Source: Psoroptes ovis (lineage: Eukaryota > Arthropoda > Arachnida > Sarcoptiformes > Psoroptidae). From it: DNA of 64,000 bases. Under the pieces are notes generated by a model. The model worked only from the letters and a program-made list of their open reading frames with translations. It was not told the origin of the DNA and did not search any database. Of this stretch, positions 1 to 13,200 are shown piece after piece. The position numbers and the translations under genes were made by a program. The stretch spans positions 3,348,001 to 3,412,000 of the forward strand of contig PQWQ01000006.1 in the NCBI GenBank assembly GCA_002943765.1, given 5' to 3'. Every line of letters starts with the position of its first letter. The stretch's first letter is position 1.

Positions 1-926
1 AATGATTGTTCATTACAAATAATAATGATGATGATGATGATGAAGAAGAAAAAAATAATGAAAACCTTTAAATTTTAGCTTAAATTAGCTCAAAACCAGA
101 AGGCATATTATTTACTCGTTGTTTTCTTTAGTTCATTTTTCGTTTATCAAACGTTTAAAATGAAATACATAGTTTTTTTCTGTTAGTTAAACTTGTCATT
201 TATATTTTCAAGTGTGTGTTTATTGTCTGTTGTTGTTGTTTACCTGGACAAAGATGAAAACAAAACAATGTTCAGGGTCAAAATATAATAATAATGTTTG
301 AAAAAACTCATTTAATTTAAGAAAGAAAAAAAAATTGGCAATTAATTTTGTTTTTTGGTCAAAACTCTTTGCGAAGAAAATGAATGAATAAATACTTATC
401 TATATATGTTTCTTATACCAAAGAAAAAAACAATACAAACCATATTATTATCATGATAAATCATTCATCAATTTAAACATTTTGTTTTTTGTTGTTTTTT
501 CCATAAAAATCATTTTAAACTACCGAAATTTGAAACCATTTTTTTCTCCAGAAAATTTTTGAAAAATTTATTCCGTAGAATTTCAAAAATTTCAGCTCGA
601 AAAAAATCCATTGTTTGCACATCCATTTAGTTGTTGGAATTCTAGAAGAATGTCTTGTGATTTAATTAAAATTGCAAAATTTTTTCTATGAATTTGAACC
701 TCAACAATTTCTGAACGTAATTTGAATTAAGCCATAGCCAAATAATCAAATTAAAATGTTCAATTCAACAAATTCCTAGTTGAATCATCATTAATTATGT
801 AAATGCATTTTCAAAGAAAATTTTTTTCAAAAGAATATTTAATTGTTCTTCGTTGATATAAAATTTGAAATTCAATTGATTTTCATAGTTGCGAATCTAT
901 GCAAAGCAATACAAAGGCAACGATAG
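1..926. other. Non-genic AT-rich sequence
   Basis: No supported gene. The stretch opens with a short GAT run and otherwise holds A/T-rich sequence with TGTT and AAT repeats. No RNA gene, promoter or transposon end was recognised. Confidence 0.6.
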
Positions 927-1115
927 ATGGCATCGTCCAGCTGTAATCGTGTTTTATCTCAATTTTTCTTGCCTGTGATTGTTCGATTGAAATTATTCGG
1001 TATAAGAATCATTCCAAGACTTCTTGAATTATTCCTTGAATCTTTCTGCATTTTCCTCATGATTTGCATCAAAGATTTGATTTTTCATTTAATCTGGAAT
1101 TTATTTTCCTTGTAA
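927..1115 (+). CDS. Weak ORF, 62 codons, unknown
   Basis: An ATG-started open frame of 62 codons lies in a slightly GC-richer patch (about 900-1110). Its translation is Leu/Ile/Phe-rich with an Arg-rich centre and resembles no family I know. It has no obvious signal peptide, and I saw no clear splice sites. The complementary strand is broken by stops in all frames. It could be a chance ORF or part of a non-coding transcript. Confidence 0.1.
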   Translation: MASSSCNRVLSQFFLPVIVRLKLFGIRIIPRLLELFLESFCIFLMICIKDLIFHLIWNLFSL

Positions 1116-2674
1116 TGTCGAAAAAATAATGAAAATCTCATCTCATTTAAATAATAAATGAATTTTTTTTTGCTTGTATTTTGGTTTGTTTTCGTTTATG
1201 AATGTTTATAATGGGATAGCATCTGTCGATTCGATTCCACTTTGGAATTCAGTTTTTTATTCGGTTTTTTTTTCGATTCGGTCTTAATATCATCACTTGA
1301 CTTTTTCTTCTCATGAAAGCATCATTAAGAATGGTCAAAATAATAATAATAATAATGATAATAACAATCAAAATCATAATCTCTACAAATACAAAGATGA
1401 AAAAAGAAGAATAAATTCCAAATTTTTTTATATTCTTTGATTTGATTTGTTTCACTCGAATAAAATAACAGAAAAAAATATTATCATTACGGCCTAATAC
1501 GTTATTTCGGGCAAAAATAAACCAACGCGAATAGGCGAATAAATCTAAAATTTTTTTTTGGTTAAATAACTTTGCTTGTTATATGATATTATGTATTGTA
1601 TTGTATTATTATTATTGTCATTTGTATACAATATGTTTATTTGTGGTATTGTGTCAAAAAAAAAATTGACCAATTTTATTTCATTTCGATTATTTTGTTC
1701 GACTCTCTTGATTCTCTCTGGTCATCAAGCATCTTTTCGAGTTATTTTTCGTTATTTTTCAATGACGACCATGTTGTTGCTGATGCTGTTGTTGTAGATG
1801 GAATGAAATTGGGAAGAGTGAACCGAGAAAAAAATTCTGTAAATTAAAGAATAAAAATAATAGTAAACATCATGTGTTCACTCTTCATTGCACATTTCCA
1901 TCATCATCATCATCATCATGGTTCATAGAATCAAGAAGTGAAATTATTTTCGAGCATACAAACATAAAAACAACATGAATGTTACACGGACAAATGATCC
2001 AAAAAAAACAAACGCTACAGCAGCTGTTTGTATTTTCATTGGTTGTTGTTGTTGATGTTATTTGTTGGGAGTTCAAAGAATTTGAAGGAGCGAAAAATAG
2101 AAAACAAAAATGAAATAACAACAACATTGAACGAAATTCCAGAGATTCCAACGAACCAAAAAAAAAAAGAAACAAAACAGAGAAATAGAAAAATTACACA
2201 TTGATTTTGGTAGAATATCGTAGAATAATTCAGAATAATTCTACGAATTCTACACAACCAGACAAACAAACAAACAACCAGCTACCCAAATAATCATCAA
2301 TTTGATTTAATTCATTGTGTATACAAAATTAAAAATGAAATAAAATACAATTTTTTCTTCTGACATTTTCACAATTCTAAAATTCTGAAAAAATGTGTTT
2401 GTAAATGCAAAGATTTCACAAGTCTTTTGAAATAAAACTACGTCATTACAATCATTACATATCAAAAGAAAAAAAAATTTGATACTAAATCAATATAAAT
2501 CGATTGATTATTGTTTGAAAATTGAAATTATCAATTGGAATTTCTTATTACATTTTTTTCCCACACAATTTTCATAATTAAATTTTTTCTTTTGATTCAT
2601 TTTAATCATTTGAAATGTGGCATCTCTTGAATTCATGTTGAATTTAGATATCGCTTTCTTGATTTTTTCTTTTA
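1116..2674. other. Non-genic AT-rich sequence with microsatellites
   Basis: Holds ATT/GTT/CAT triplet runs (for example an ATC run near 1901-1918) and short imperfect repeats of GAATAATTC near 2218-2245. Small ORFs here translate simple repeats (Ile runs, Asp runs) and were not accepted. Confidence 0.6.
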
Positions 2675-2831
2675 TTATGTTCCAATTATTAAATTTTCAT
2701 CTATTTGTCCTCGATGATAAATTTGGGAATTTTTCGATTTTTTCTCATCATAACGATGATATCGATTAAATTTGCTTTGATGACCTAAATTTTCTGTTTT
2801 GCCATCAAAATGCTTTGGTGTTTGACAATGT
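2675..2831 (-). CDS. Possible terminal coding exon, unknown gene
   Basis: On the minus strand a strong 3' splice-like border (T-rich tract ending CTTAG) at 2832-2845 is followed by 51 open codons and a TAA stop at 2675-2677. The translation is hydrophilic and mixed in composition (starting HCQTPKHFDGKTENLGHQ), unlike the repeat-coded ORFs around it. An AATAAA signal at 2671-2676 overlaps the stop codon, which would fit a transcript end. No family is recognised, there is no in-frame ATG, and no upstream exon in matching phase was found. It could be a chance island. Confidence 0.22.
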
Positions 2832-3780
2832 CTAAGAGAAAAAAACATTGATAAATATTTATTCATATCTTTATTTTTATCCATAGACGAACATTATGAA
2901 AAATTGTTGTACATTTCTTATATATAACAATTCTTATGACCGAAAAAAAAATCAAAATCAATAAATTATATTATCAATGTCATTATTTATTATGTAACGG
3001 AAATATATATAACAATTCATAAATATTTTTGTTTTTATTATTACCATTATTATTGCTGTTATTGATCGATTAAATGTAATAATCAAAACAGCAACAATGA
3101 AGAAAAAAAATCAAGATAATAACATTATTATTGTGATTATTACTGTTATTATGTAATGTTTATGACAATAAATGTTAATTGAATCACTAAAAATATCATA
3201 ACGAAGCCAATGATCATGATGATGATGATGACGACGACGACAATAATAAAAATAATTTCCATCAATTGAATTCAATTGCAATTGAACTGGTTCAATTTAT
3301 GTTTTCTTTTTTTTTTCACAGCTAAATTGAATGCAATCGATATTAATGACCGAATGTGGTCAAATGGTTTCATTCTAAATTTATACATTATCATCGATCA
3401 ATTTTTTTCATGGAAAAATCGCTTATGAAAATAATATCTTGAATTTCCGTTGCCATTCGATAGATGTTCATCCAATATAAATGAAATTCTATTTTTATCA
3501 TTTCTTTTCATTATTTATTCATTTTGAAATTTTTTTTTTTATTTTTCACTGATGACAGTCATTAATTATTCCTTGATATTTTCGATATAAAATTTTTTCA
3601 CATTGAATTGAATGTATAGTAAGAAAAAAACCTGATCAAAGATTTCAAATACCAGATGCCGACAATTAAAAAAAATTGTTGATGAGATGATAGATTCTTC
3701 AATGTTTATCATTCAAACATAATATTCTCTTCATTAAAAAAAAATATCATCATCAATATCAAAATGAACGATATACTTAC

Positions 3781-3827
3781 TTATTCATTACATTCACACA
3801 TAATAATATTCACAGGTTTATTTTGTT
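3781..3827 (-). other. Possible 47-nt non-coding or UTR exon
   Basis: The minus strand shows a T-tract acceptor (ACTTTTAG), 47 nt, then a consensus donor GTAAGT. Two of the three frames stop inside it and the third stops at its last codon, so it would be non-coding or untranslated. It lies about 950 nt upstream of the exon-like island at 2675-2831. Chance occurrence is quite possible in DNA this AT-rich. Confidence 0.12.
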
Positions 3828-5911
3828 CTAAAAGTAAAAAAAAAATAAAATTTCAAGTTTGACTTTAAGAGCTTTTCGTGTATAATAATAGTCAAGGTTT
3901 TCAATGTTGATTATACATGCAGAAATTGATGATGGTAAAGATGTAAAAATCAGATATGAAAATTAGAAATTCGTATTCATTTTCGTATATAGATGATTTT
4001 TCAAAAGCATTTCGAAACGTATATTCATCAATATATCCATTCTCTATCCATCCATTCTATTTAACCATTATATGAATGGTTTTTTGCACTAATGAATTTC
4101 ATCAAAAAAATAAAAATAAACAGGCCGGTTGACCATTTTCCTTTATTTTTCCATCGATTTTCTCGATACGAAAACATCATAATCAATGATTATGAAGGAA
4201 CGAAAATCATTAAACTTGTATCTTGGATAATTCTATCAAGGTTATTCAAATATAACTTATGATGCTTATAATAATAATATGCACTTGTAAAACAATGAAT
4301 TAACATTTTCGATCAAAAATGGTATACATTTTCTCACTAGATATTCATTGATTTTTTCATATGCATATCAATAGCTATTTATTCAATAAGATTTTCTTCT
4401 TAGCCCTGCAATCATAGATAATTATTATTATGATTGTTATATTATCCATGATCGAAGAAGCTATCAAAAAAAAAAAAAAAAATGGTGAAAAAAAACTCAA
4501 ATAAAAACAATAACACCAAAAAAAATTTTTGAATATCTGTACTGCGTATACACACACACAGAATTGATGATTATATCTTCATATATATAATTTTTGATTT
4601 TTTTTATCTATTTTTTTTTCACAAACTTGATTTTATTGCTGTCAAAATTAGGTTCGAAATAAACGAATATGTGTTTGTATATCTGTACGTTTCATATTAT
4701 AAGGCTTTTCGATGTAAGGTGATCCTTTAATTAGTTTTTCGATTGATTTTTTTTCTTTACTTGTTGGTGTTTGTATGCATTTTGGGCATTATAAATATAA
4801 GATGATCTAGTGAAGCATATAAATTTCATGCATATGCAAACACAAAACTTATGTTTGCTGCACTTTGAATATTACAATTATTATTTATGATTTCCTGGTC
4901 AAACATATAGTTTCTCTATTTTCTTTTTAAAATCAAAAATATTATCAGACAACGAAGAATTTCCATGAATAATAAACAATGAAAAATTCGAGAAATGATT
5001 GGCATTGAACAACAATGATCGTTTGAAAATATATATTGAGTTATGATTGAATTGAGAAAAAAAAACATCTCTAAATATGGATAATTATCACGTGATTATT
5101 ATCGGTAAAAATAATGATAATTGCATATCTTGATGTTATTGATAATGATAATGATGATTGAAAACAATGAGAGAACACAGGTGCATCATGAAAAAATTCG
5201 AACAAAAGCAATATCAAATATTCAAATGATCATAAATTTTATATTGAAATTAATGTACAAAAAACAATACAAATTTTTCGAATGATAATAATTATAATTA
5301 TTATAATAATCATTATCAGAGTACAATTATTGTTATTTACGAAAATATTTATCAAATGAACAATCGATGTGTAAAAAAAATTTCCTATTTCATGATAGAA
5401 ATATGTAAAAAAAAGTCAATTATCATTACTCTGCGTATTATTCATGTTTCACATGTGGTGTTGAAATGATGAAAAACTGATAGAATGATTGTAAAACTTT
5501 TTTCTTATTTTGATGATTCATTATGATCGATTGATCATCGAATCATTTTCGAAAAAAACTGAGGCTAACCATCATAAGTAATAAACAGCAACTTTACAAG
5601 TAAAATAAGAGATGGAAGTAATAAAACAAGAATAAAATTATTATTATTATTATTGATTAGCATTTGATTGATTTAATTTTTCCATATATTTGTTTGTATT
5701 GTTCAATAATTCTTTGCAGTCGCTTTTAATGTTATGAAAAATGTATTCTTCTTAACTTGTAAAACATAACAAGTCGAATAAGTTGGCATGAAAAAAAATA
5801 AGTTTTTTTCATTCCATCATTTCAATATATTATTCAATCGATTTCCCATGCTTAATTTTTTTCTGCTCTCAAATAAAAATAGAATTACATTTGACATATC
5901 TGTACACTCAT

Positions 5912-5927
5912 ACACACACACACACAC
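5912..5927. repeat. (AC)8 microsatellite
   Basis: Perfect AC dinucleotide run of eight units. Confidence 0.9.
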
Positions 5928-7885
5928 ATACAAACAATCGATATTTTTCTTGTTTTCTTCTCAAATATGTATAGTTTATAATTTGATTGATTAGTTTTTT
6001 TTCATCAATATTCGGCTGTTTGGTTGGTCGGTTAGTTTGGTTGATAATTTTCGAAGAAATTGTAGAAAAAATAAAACATTTTCGATGATTGTCTCTGTCA
6101 TCGATTTTTCTTTTTATTTTGTTTTTTTTTCATGAAGAAAAAATAAAATTAAAAAACATAAACTGAGCGAATATATGTACTACTAATCATCATCGTCATC
6201 ATCATCATCATCATCACTCCAAGATCTGATCAATCGATCAATAACAATCGATTTATGATGATGATTGGAAAAAATGGAAATTGAACAAAACAATGATTGT
6301 ATTTTTTTTTTTTTTTTTTGATCACAAATAAAATTCTATTGATTAAACTGTGAATTTTTTTTTTCAAATGTTTTTCCACTGTGTTTTCCAATTATCATGT
6401 TCATAAATGGACAACATCGAAGGGAAAAACAAGAAGATTTAATCGATCAAAGAAAAATCAAAACAAATTTTTTTTTGATCGATTTGATCGGATTTGATTT
6501 GATAATTTATTTCTCAGCATTCAGATTTATTTTCCCTATTGTCCATCGCTGAAAATCCGAGAAATTTGAATTTAAATTTAAATTTGAAACTTTTTTGATT
6601 TACAAAAATCTCTTGATTCATATCATTCTTTTGAAAATAATTCCTTTCAAAATCAGAAAATAACTTTTTTGACAATTAAAACAATCACGCAAATTAGTCT
6701 TTTTTCTTCTTTATTTCTCGTTTCCACTGTTAATCAGCAGCATCTCAGCAGGTAGTTTATTAGAGACAATAATAATAATGATGGGTCAAAGAATGCAACG
6801 ATTCAATATATTTCATTAAGCTGTCATTTTGAAAAGAAAAAAAATTGAAAATAATTAAGATTTTTTTTGAATGTTTTGATTTAAATTGTAATTAAAAAAA
6901 CAAAATTGAAAAGAAATTCAAATCAAACAATTAGTTTCAATGGCCACACAGGATTTTGTTTTGCGACCGTAAATGTTTATTATTTATATTCGTGTATTCA
7001 TTCACGAACATTTTGTTTATCGATTGTTTTCTATCATTCTCAATGATCGATCGAGACGATATAATTTAGCATCAATTAAATATTTTTCAATTTTGAAAAA
7101 TAAAATAAAGCAAAAAATAAATTTTGTCATATCATTCTCGAATGACATCGAACACAATACAAATAGCAAAAAGCGAAAAGTTTTAATTGCTCACGCAAAC
7201 TAAACGTTTCATTTCGAAAATTAAAACAAAAAAAAATGCCATCAAAAATAATCATGGGCAAAGTTTTCTTTTTTTTGCTTGAAATTTTAATTCAATTCAA
7301 ATGTTGTTTGAATGACCTCTAACCTCGATTAGTCATGAATACTTTATATTTTTACAAATTATTTTTGATGTGGATGGATTATATATTTGAAGATGAAATT
7401 CATCTGAATCTAAATGAATAAATGAACATATGAAATTAAAACTTGAAGAATATCATTTTTTATCGAAATCTAATTGAGTTTATGCACTTAGGTTGTTGGC
7501 AAGCGTAGTCATTAAAAAACCAGTGCTACCTGTGTTGTGTGTTGCTTCATTTATATATTTTGTAATTTTTCTTTTTCTTAACTTAACCTTTGTTTTTAAG
7601 CTAAGTTCATCTTCATCATAATCATCGAATCAAATTTAAAAAGATGCATTTGATGATGATGATGAATTTTGATTGTGACCTTTTCTTAAAAATATGAAAT
7701 AAATTTTCATAATAATTCATCATCATCATCATAATTCTGGCAGAGATTTTTCCTCTATTTCAACCAATATTCTTGTTTTTTTCTGAAAAAACAAAATTTT
7801 GAAATTGAATTTCAATTAAAATTCAATTTGAATTAAGAAGATCCATGTTTGAAATTTAAAAAAAAAATTCATCCAGGTTTTGCTT

Positions 7886-8035
7886 ATGTCACTTATCGGA
7901 GGGAAAATGGTGAAAAACAAATCTCAATGCCTTACGATACTCGCTGCATGTTTAATTTCACTGGATAGTTTATTTGAAGTATTTAATCATGAATTTAAAA
8001 AAATGGACAAACAGCAGCAGTCGAGGCTATACTAA
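7886..8035 (+). CDS. Weak ORF in GC-richer island, 49 codons
   Basis: A plus-strand ATG frame runs 49 codons to TAA and is followed by a donor-like AAG|GTAAAT at 8037-8045. A second plus frame overlapping it (about 7877-7968) is also open; it begins after CCAG and reads GFAYVTYRRENGEKQ. Its codons are more often of the purine-any-pyrimidine type, so it is the likelier frame if the island is coding. I cannot decide between them and recognise neither. Confidence 0.13.
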   Translation: MSLIGGKMVKNKSQCLTILAACLISLDSLFEVFNHEFKKMDKQQQSRLY

Positions 8036-10149
8036 TAAGGTAAATAACAAGGTGCCAAATAATATGACATAAACTTGCGTATACGTTAAATACACGAGTG
8101 TTCATTTTCGCTCAGTTCAACAAAATAAAAAAATTATTTGAATTGAACTTTGAAGTAAATAACAATTCAAAAAAAAAACATGTATTCAGAAACAAACAAA
8201 AAAATGAGTGGTTGATGAATACGTCAAATGTTTTTCAAAATTTTCTGTTGAATGTTACAATGTAACAATATTTCAAGAAAATTTTAACAATTGTTACAAA
8301 TTTACTCTCATTTTTCTCAAATATATTCTACAAACAAGCTGAAAAACATTTTGCTACTTTATTATGGCAAAATATTTGCATGTTTTTCAATCATATTTTT
8401 TTCGCATTTTCATTTGGATTCATTTGTATATTTCATTCCATTGACATGGAAATTATACAGTACGTGTGATAATAATGATGATGATGATTATTTTGTTGTT
8501 TAATGTTTTACAAATAATGATTTTAATAATAATAATAATCGTCGTATGCTTTTTATTTTGTCAAATATGACACGTTATAATCATTTTTTTTTCTTTCTAT
8601 GTGTCTGTCAATGCATTGAATATGAAAATATATATCGATTCCCCGAATTCAATGCTTTGAATTTTTGAATGATTCAAATGAAACATGGCATAATAATAAT
8701 CATCATAATATTCAAATTTTACATTTTTCAAAATGTTCTTTTCACAGCCAATCACCCTGTTAAGGTGACATTTCACTCGTCATGCAAAAAAATCAGTAGC
8801 CCTTATATTTAACATGAACATGATTTCAAAATGAACAACAACCGAATATTTTTTATATTTTTTCCCTGTTAAATACATTTTGAATCTTCCGGATCGTTTT
8901 CGATTCGATCGTTGGACATGGTGAAAATCATGTAACCACCGAGTATTTGAAATGATTAAAATACAATCAAAAAAATGGACATGTCAATCATTGTCATTAT
9001 GTTTTAAATATATCTCTAATACCCTGTTAGAAATCGGGAAAAATTCTGGGTCCTAACACACATTTTTTTCTCAGGTTTTTGATCCTCGGTTGAACATGTT
9101 TCGAAAACATTCCAAACCTAAAAAATTAATCTGGCCATTGGTTTGACTGTACCGATATGGATTTTGATGAAGCATTGATCTCAGATTAATTTTGTGTGTT
9201 GTTGAATAGGGAAAATTGATGTCGAAACGATAAGAAAATGAAAATTTAGAGAAATTTTCGCTCAGCAGGTAAAATTTAAAAATGAATTTTTCAAAACGAC
9301 TGAAATCAAAAGAAAAAACGTGCTTTAAATGTCAAAAAATTAACAAGAAAATTTCAAAGAAACAAAAATTCAAGATCCCAAAATATTCATCTTTTATTTG
9401 ATTGTATAATTGAATCGTCAAAGATTTGATGAACTTGATTTGAAACAAAAAAAAAATTGAATTAAAATCAATTTCTGTTGTTTGTATGCGTGTATTTGCG
9501 TTGTGATAAGCCAATCTTGTCAATCATTTCTTTTTAATTTTTAAAGAAGATGTACAACACCTGGGTCATATTCAGAAAATTTTCAAATATTTTCAATTTT
9601 TTTATTTATTCTCAACACTCGTAGGGTGTAAGCGATATGTGATATTCATTCAATGATGTGTTTGTGAGTATGTGTTATCTATCTATCCATGAATGTATCA
9701 ATGTCGAACAGGAAATTTTCATTCTTTCATTTCTTTTGTTTCAAAAGAATTTTAATTCCATTTCACCGAATCCGAAACGAATCGAAAATTGAATTGTATT
9801 AAATTGAAATATGAAATTGAATTGGATTGAATGAAATTTTTCACTTTCTTTCATTGAAAATCTTGGCCTTGTCATTGAATCAATCGATGTATATCGAGAT
9901 ATGTGATCGAGAGATGTATCACACACATCTGTCATATCATCAATATCATCATCATCGTATCAAAATCCGCAAAATAAAACAATGTGAAAAATCTTTTATA
10001 TTTCATTGATGTCAAATACAGAATTTCAAAATTTCTCACCGAAAAAAAAAACTATTTTTTTCATGATATTAAATGAAAATGAATGGTAATATTGGTTGTT
10101 GTTGTTTCTATGAAATTATTTTCGGAACAAATTAGAATTCATAAATATA
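8036..10149. other. Non-genic AT-rich flank of the retrotransposon
   Basis: Mostly unstructured AT-rich DNA. One exon-like spot at 8748-8812 (plus) follows a good acceptor (TTCTTTTCACAG) and stays open for about 20 codons to TAA, without further support. The last bases, 10150-10153, are the TGTT target duplication of the adjacent element. Confidence 0.5.
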
Positions 10150-10153
10150 TGTT
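10150..10153. repeat. Target-site duplication, left copy (TGTT)
   Basis: TGTT sits directly before the LTR at 10154 and recurs directly after the other LTR at 14471-14474. The next flanking base differs on each side, so the duplication is exactly 4 bp. Integrases of LTR elements typically leave 4-6 bp. Confidence 0.93.
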
Positions 10154-10260
10154 TGTCAACGTTAGAATTTTATTATACAATTTAACATTCTATATATAAT
10201 CATAAAATATATTAAATTAACAACAATTGATTCAAATATATTAATTTAATTGGCGTGACA
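10154..10260 (-). repeat. 3' LTR (107 bp)
   Basis: Identical to 14364-14470. It begins TGTCA and ends TGACA on either strand reading, a 5-bp terminal inverted repeat with the TG...CA ends expected of LTRs. Read in the element's direction its first bases encode the last four pol residues and the TAA stop (10246-10248). An AATAAA signal lies near the distal end (10169-10174). At 107 bp it is far shorter than the usual 200-500 bp or more of Ty3/Gypsy and BEL/Pao LTRs. Confidence 0.97.
10169..10174 (-). promoter_or_regulatory. AATAAA polyadenylation signal in 3' LTR
   Basis: On the minus strand the LTR contains AATAAA 15 nt before its end. In the 3' LTR this is the natural signal for cleavage and polyadenylation of the element's RNA. 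The identical copy in the 5' LTR is at 14379-14384 and would have to be bypassed. Confidence 0.5.
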
Positions 10261-13200
10261 CCTCCCCACCCCTATTTTGAATTCATTAGGATTGTAATAG
10301 AGTCTTAATTTTTTCGTATTTACGATTTCTGATTTTTTCTTTGTTGGTTGATTCGTTCGATTGATTTCAACGTTTTGTTCTGATATAATCGATAAGATTT
10401 TATATGGCCCTTCCATGACCGGGGTCAATTTCCCATTATTAGGATGCCAAGCCACTTCCACCAACACTTCATCACCAACTTTGAAATTTGGTGGTCGATA
10501 TTTTCTGTCATAAATTTCTTGATTTTTATTATGAAATTGATCACTACGTTCATTTGCGATTTGTCTGGCTCGTTCAATTGTCGGTTGATCATTAATTGTT
10601 AATTGTTCATATGGTACAATCCCATATAAAAGATATGCAGGTGAAAAACCAGTTATATCATGTAATGTATTATTATATTCTTTGATGATTTTGTCCATTA
10701 ATGTTGTCCATGTTCTGATTTTGATTTGTGGATCATTTATTTTACATCTCAATCTCTTCATCAATTCTTGATTAGTCCGTTCATTCAAACCATTACATTT
10801 CGGGTTTGCCGCTGACGTTAGTAAACGTTTGATGTTGTTACTTTGTAAAAATTTATGATATCTTTGTGACAAAAACGCTGGTGCTCGATCGGTCAGAATT
10901 TGTTTTACTGGTCCTAAGCTTATAATTTGTTTCACAATTTCTATATATGTTTCAGTTGATGTCGATGTATGTGGAAAAGCCCACGCATATCTTGTACAAT
11001 GATCTATCACTAAATGAACCAAATTTTTACGTGAACCATATTTACCTAAACCGCTTATTGTATCAATCGATATTAAATCAAATGGTTGATGTGCTGGAGG
11101 TAACGTTCCAAGCATTGAATATTTCTTTTCTTTGAATTTTTTATTTTTCTGACAAACATCACAGTGTTTTACATAATTACTGATGTCATTGTACAAATTT
11201 GACCAATAATATGTCGGCGAAATTGTAGCAATCATTTTCTTTGTACCAATGTGACCAAAACGCTCATGACTCTCTTGCAAAATTTTAAGTTTCAATGATT
11301 CTGGAACAATAATTTTCGTTAGTCCATGTCGATTTCTGACATGCAGTCCATTGATTTTTTCAAATTTATTAATACCATTCATTTTTTGTTGTTCTCGTTG
11401 AATTTCTTCTTTACTTATCAAATTAACCTTGACCATTGATGCTCTTGATAAAGCATCTGCTTCATAATTAGTTGACCCTTTCTTATATTTAATTATAAGA
11501 TCGTACATAGATACACGCAATGACCATCTAAAAAGACGACCCGTTAAATTTTTACAAGATTTTAACCATTGCAAAGCGGCGTGGTCAGTTACAATTGTGG
11601 TCACATTTCCATGAATATAACAATGCCACTTTTTGAGAGCTTCAACAATTGATAAACACTCTAATTCAGTAATTGTATAATTTACTTCGTGTTTTTGTAA
11701 TTTCCTTGAATAATATGCAATTGGCAATTCTTCGTTATTAGAATGTTGTTGTTTGATTACAGCGCCAATGCCGGTTTTACTTGCATCACAATAAATGATT
11801 GTCGGTAATTCTGGATTGTAAATATTCAAAATTGGATGCTTAGTCAAACTTTCTTTAAGTTTAATGAATGATCGTTCACATTCATCTGACCAAAACCATG
11901 GGCAATCTTTTGCCAATAAATCTGTTAATGGTTTGCGTATGATCGCATGATTATTGATATATTTATGATAGACATTTTCCATGCCTAAAAATCGTTGTAA
12001 TTCTTTAACATTTTTTGGTGTCGGATAATTTTCGATTGATTTAATATTTTCATAACTTGGCTGAACACAATTATATGAAATCCGATGACCAAGATAATCA
12101 ATTTCCTGCATTGCGAAATGACATTTGCTTGGTTTTAGCTTGATATTTTCTTTTTCACATGCTAACAATACTCTTGATACATCTTCCAAATGATCATTGA
12201 AATTATCACTGAAAATTATTATATCATCAAAATAATTTTCAACATTTTTTAATTTATGTTTCATTATGATTTGTCTGATAGCCCTTTGGAAAGTTGCTGG
12301 TGCATTTTTTAGTCCGAAAGGCATCACAACCCATTCCAAATGTTGATTATGAGTGGAAAAAGCGGTTTTTGCGATATCTTCTGGATGCATTTGAATATGC
12401 CAATAACCATTTGCAACGTCCAACTTTGAAAAATATTTTTTATTACATAACTTATCAATGATTTCTTCAATAATTGGAATTGGCTGCTTATCAGTTATTG
12501 TGGCATCGTTTAACTTCCTGTAATCAATACACATTCTCGTCTTTCCCTCTCCCTTTTTCTCCGCCAAAGTAATTGGAAAAGAATATGGAGATGTTGATGG
12601 ACGAACCAGATTTTGTTTCAACAAATTTTCTATGGTATCATCAATCACCTTTTGTTCTTTCTGAGACGTGCGATATGGTCTTTGGTAAATCGGAATTTCA
12701 TTTTTCAATTCAATACGATGATATAGGTGTTTATATTGTCCTACATCACTTTTCGATTGTGCAAATGTATTAAATTTGCTAATTGTTTCCATTAATTGTT
12801 TTTGTTGATTATTAGTTAACTTTGGATTAATATGGAAACTTTGTTGAATGTTGAAACATTTTTTCTTTTCTTTTCTTTTTACTATTTTGCAATTATTGAT
12901 GGTTAAATCATTTTGTCTCAAATTATTGTTGTTGAGATCCAGATTCAAATCAAATAATTGACTGGAATCTAAGCCCAGCAGTAGATCAGTGGTAAGATTT
13001 CTGATCACGTGAACTTCAATATTTCTAGTAATCCTTCCAATTTGAAGATTTACACGTACGCGACCCAATGATTGTGTAATATTGTCGAGTTGACGAATAT
13101 TAATTTTTGAATTATTAATTATTTGTAATTGCAATTTATTGAATAGGCTTTTAGAAATACAAGTAATTTCTGCTCCCGTATCGATAAAAGCTTTGATTGG

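Larger units (their letters stand above)
2885..7885. other. Non-genic AT-rich sequence
   Basis: Apart from the possible 47-nt exon at 3781-3827 (listed separately), five kilobases of simple-sequence DNA: ATT/AAT and GAT runs (3215-3240, 5640-5655, 6185-6215), an (AC)8 run near 5.9 kb, a poly-T run near 6301-6319, and direct and inverted short repeats. Short ORFs here look like translations of A/T-rich sequence. No gene, RNA gene or element border is supported. Confidence 0.55.

Noticed and set aside
1220..1245. B-box-like GATTCGATTCC suggesting a tRNA gene
   Set aside because: No matching A-box, T-stem or acceptor stem is present at the right distances.
1885..2269. Overlapping minus-strand ORFs of 77-96 codons
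   Set aside because: They translate GTT/ATC repeats and poly-T (runs of Thr, Asn, Asp and Phe) and lack any motif.
10947..11135. Plus-strand ORF inside the retrotransposon
   Set aside because: It is the antisense shadow of the integrase region of pol and has no motif of its own.
12573..12773. Plus-strand ORF inside the retrotransposon
   Set aside because: Antisense shadow of the reverse transcriptase region of pol.
13132..13134. TTG at 13134 as the pol start codon
   Set aside because: It would cut off the DTGA protease motif upstream, which is in the same open frame; the frameshift explains pol expression better.
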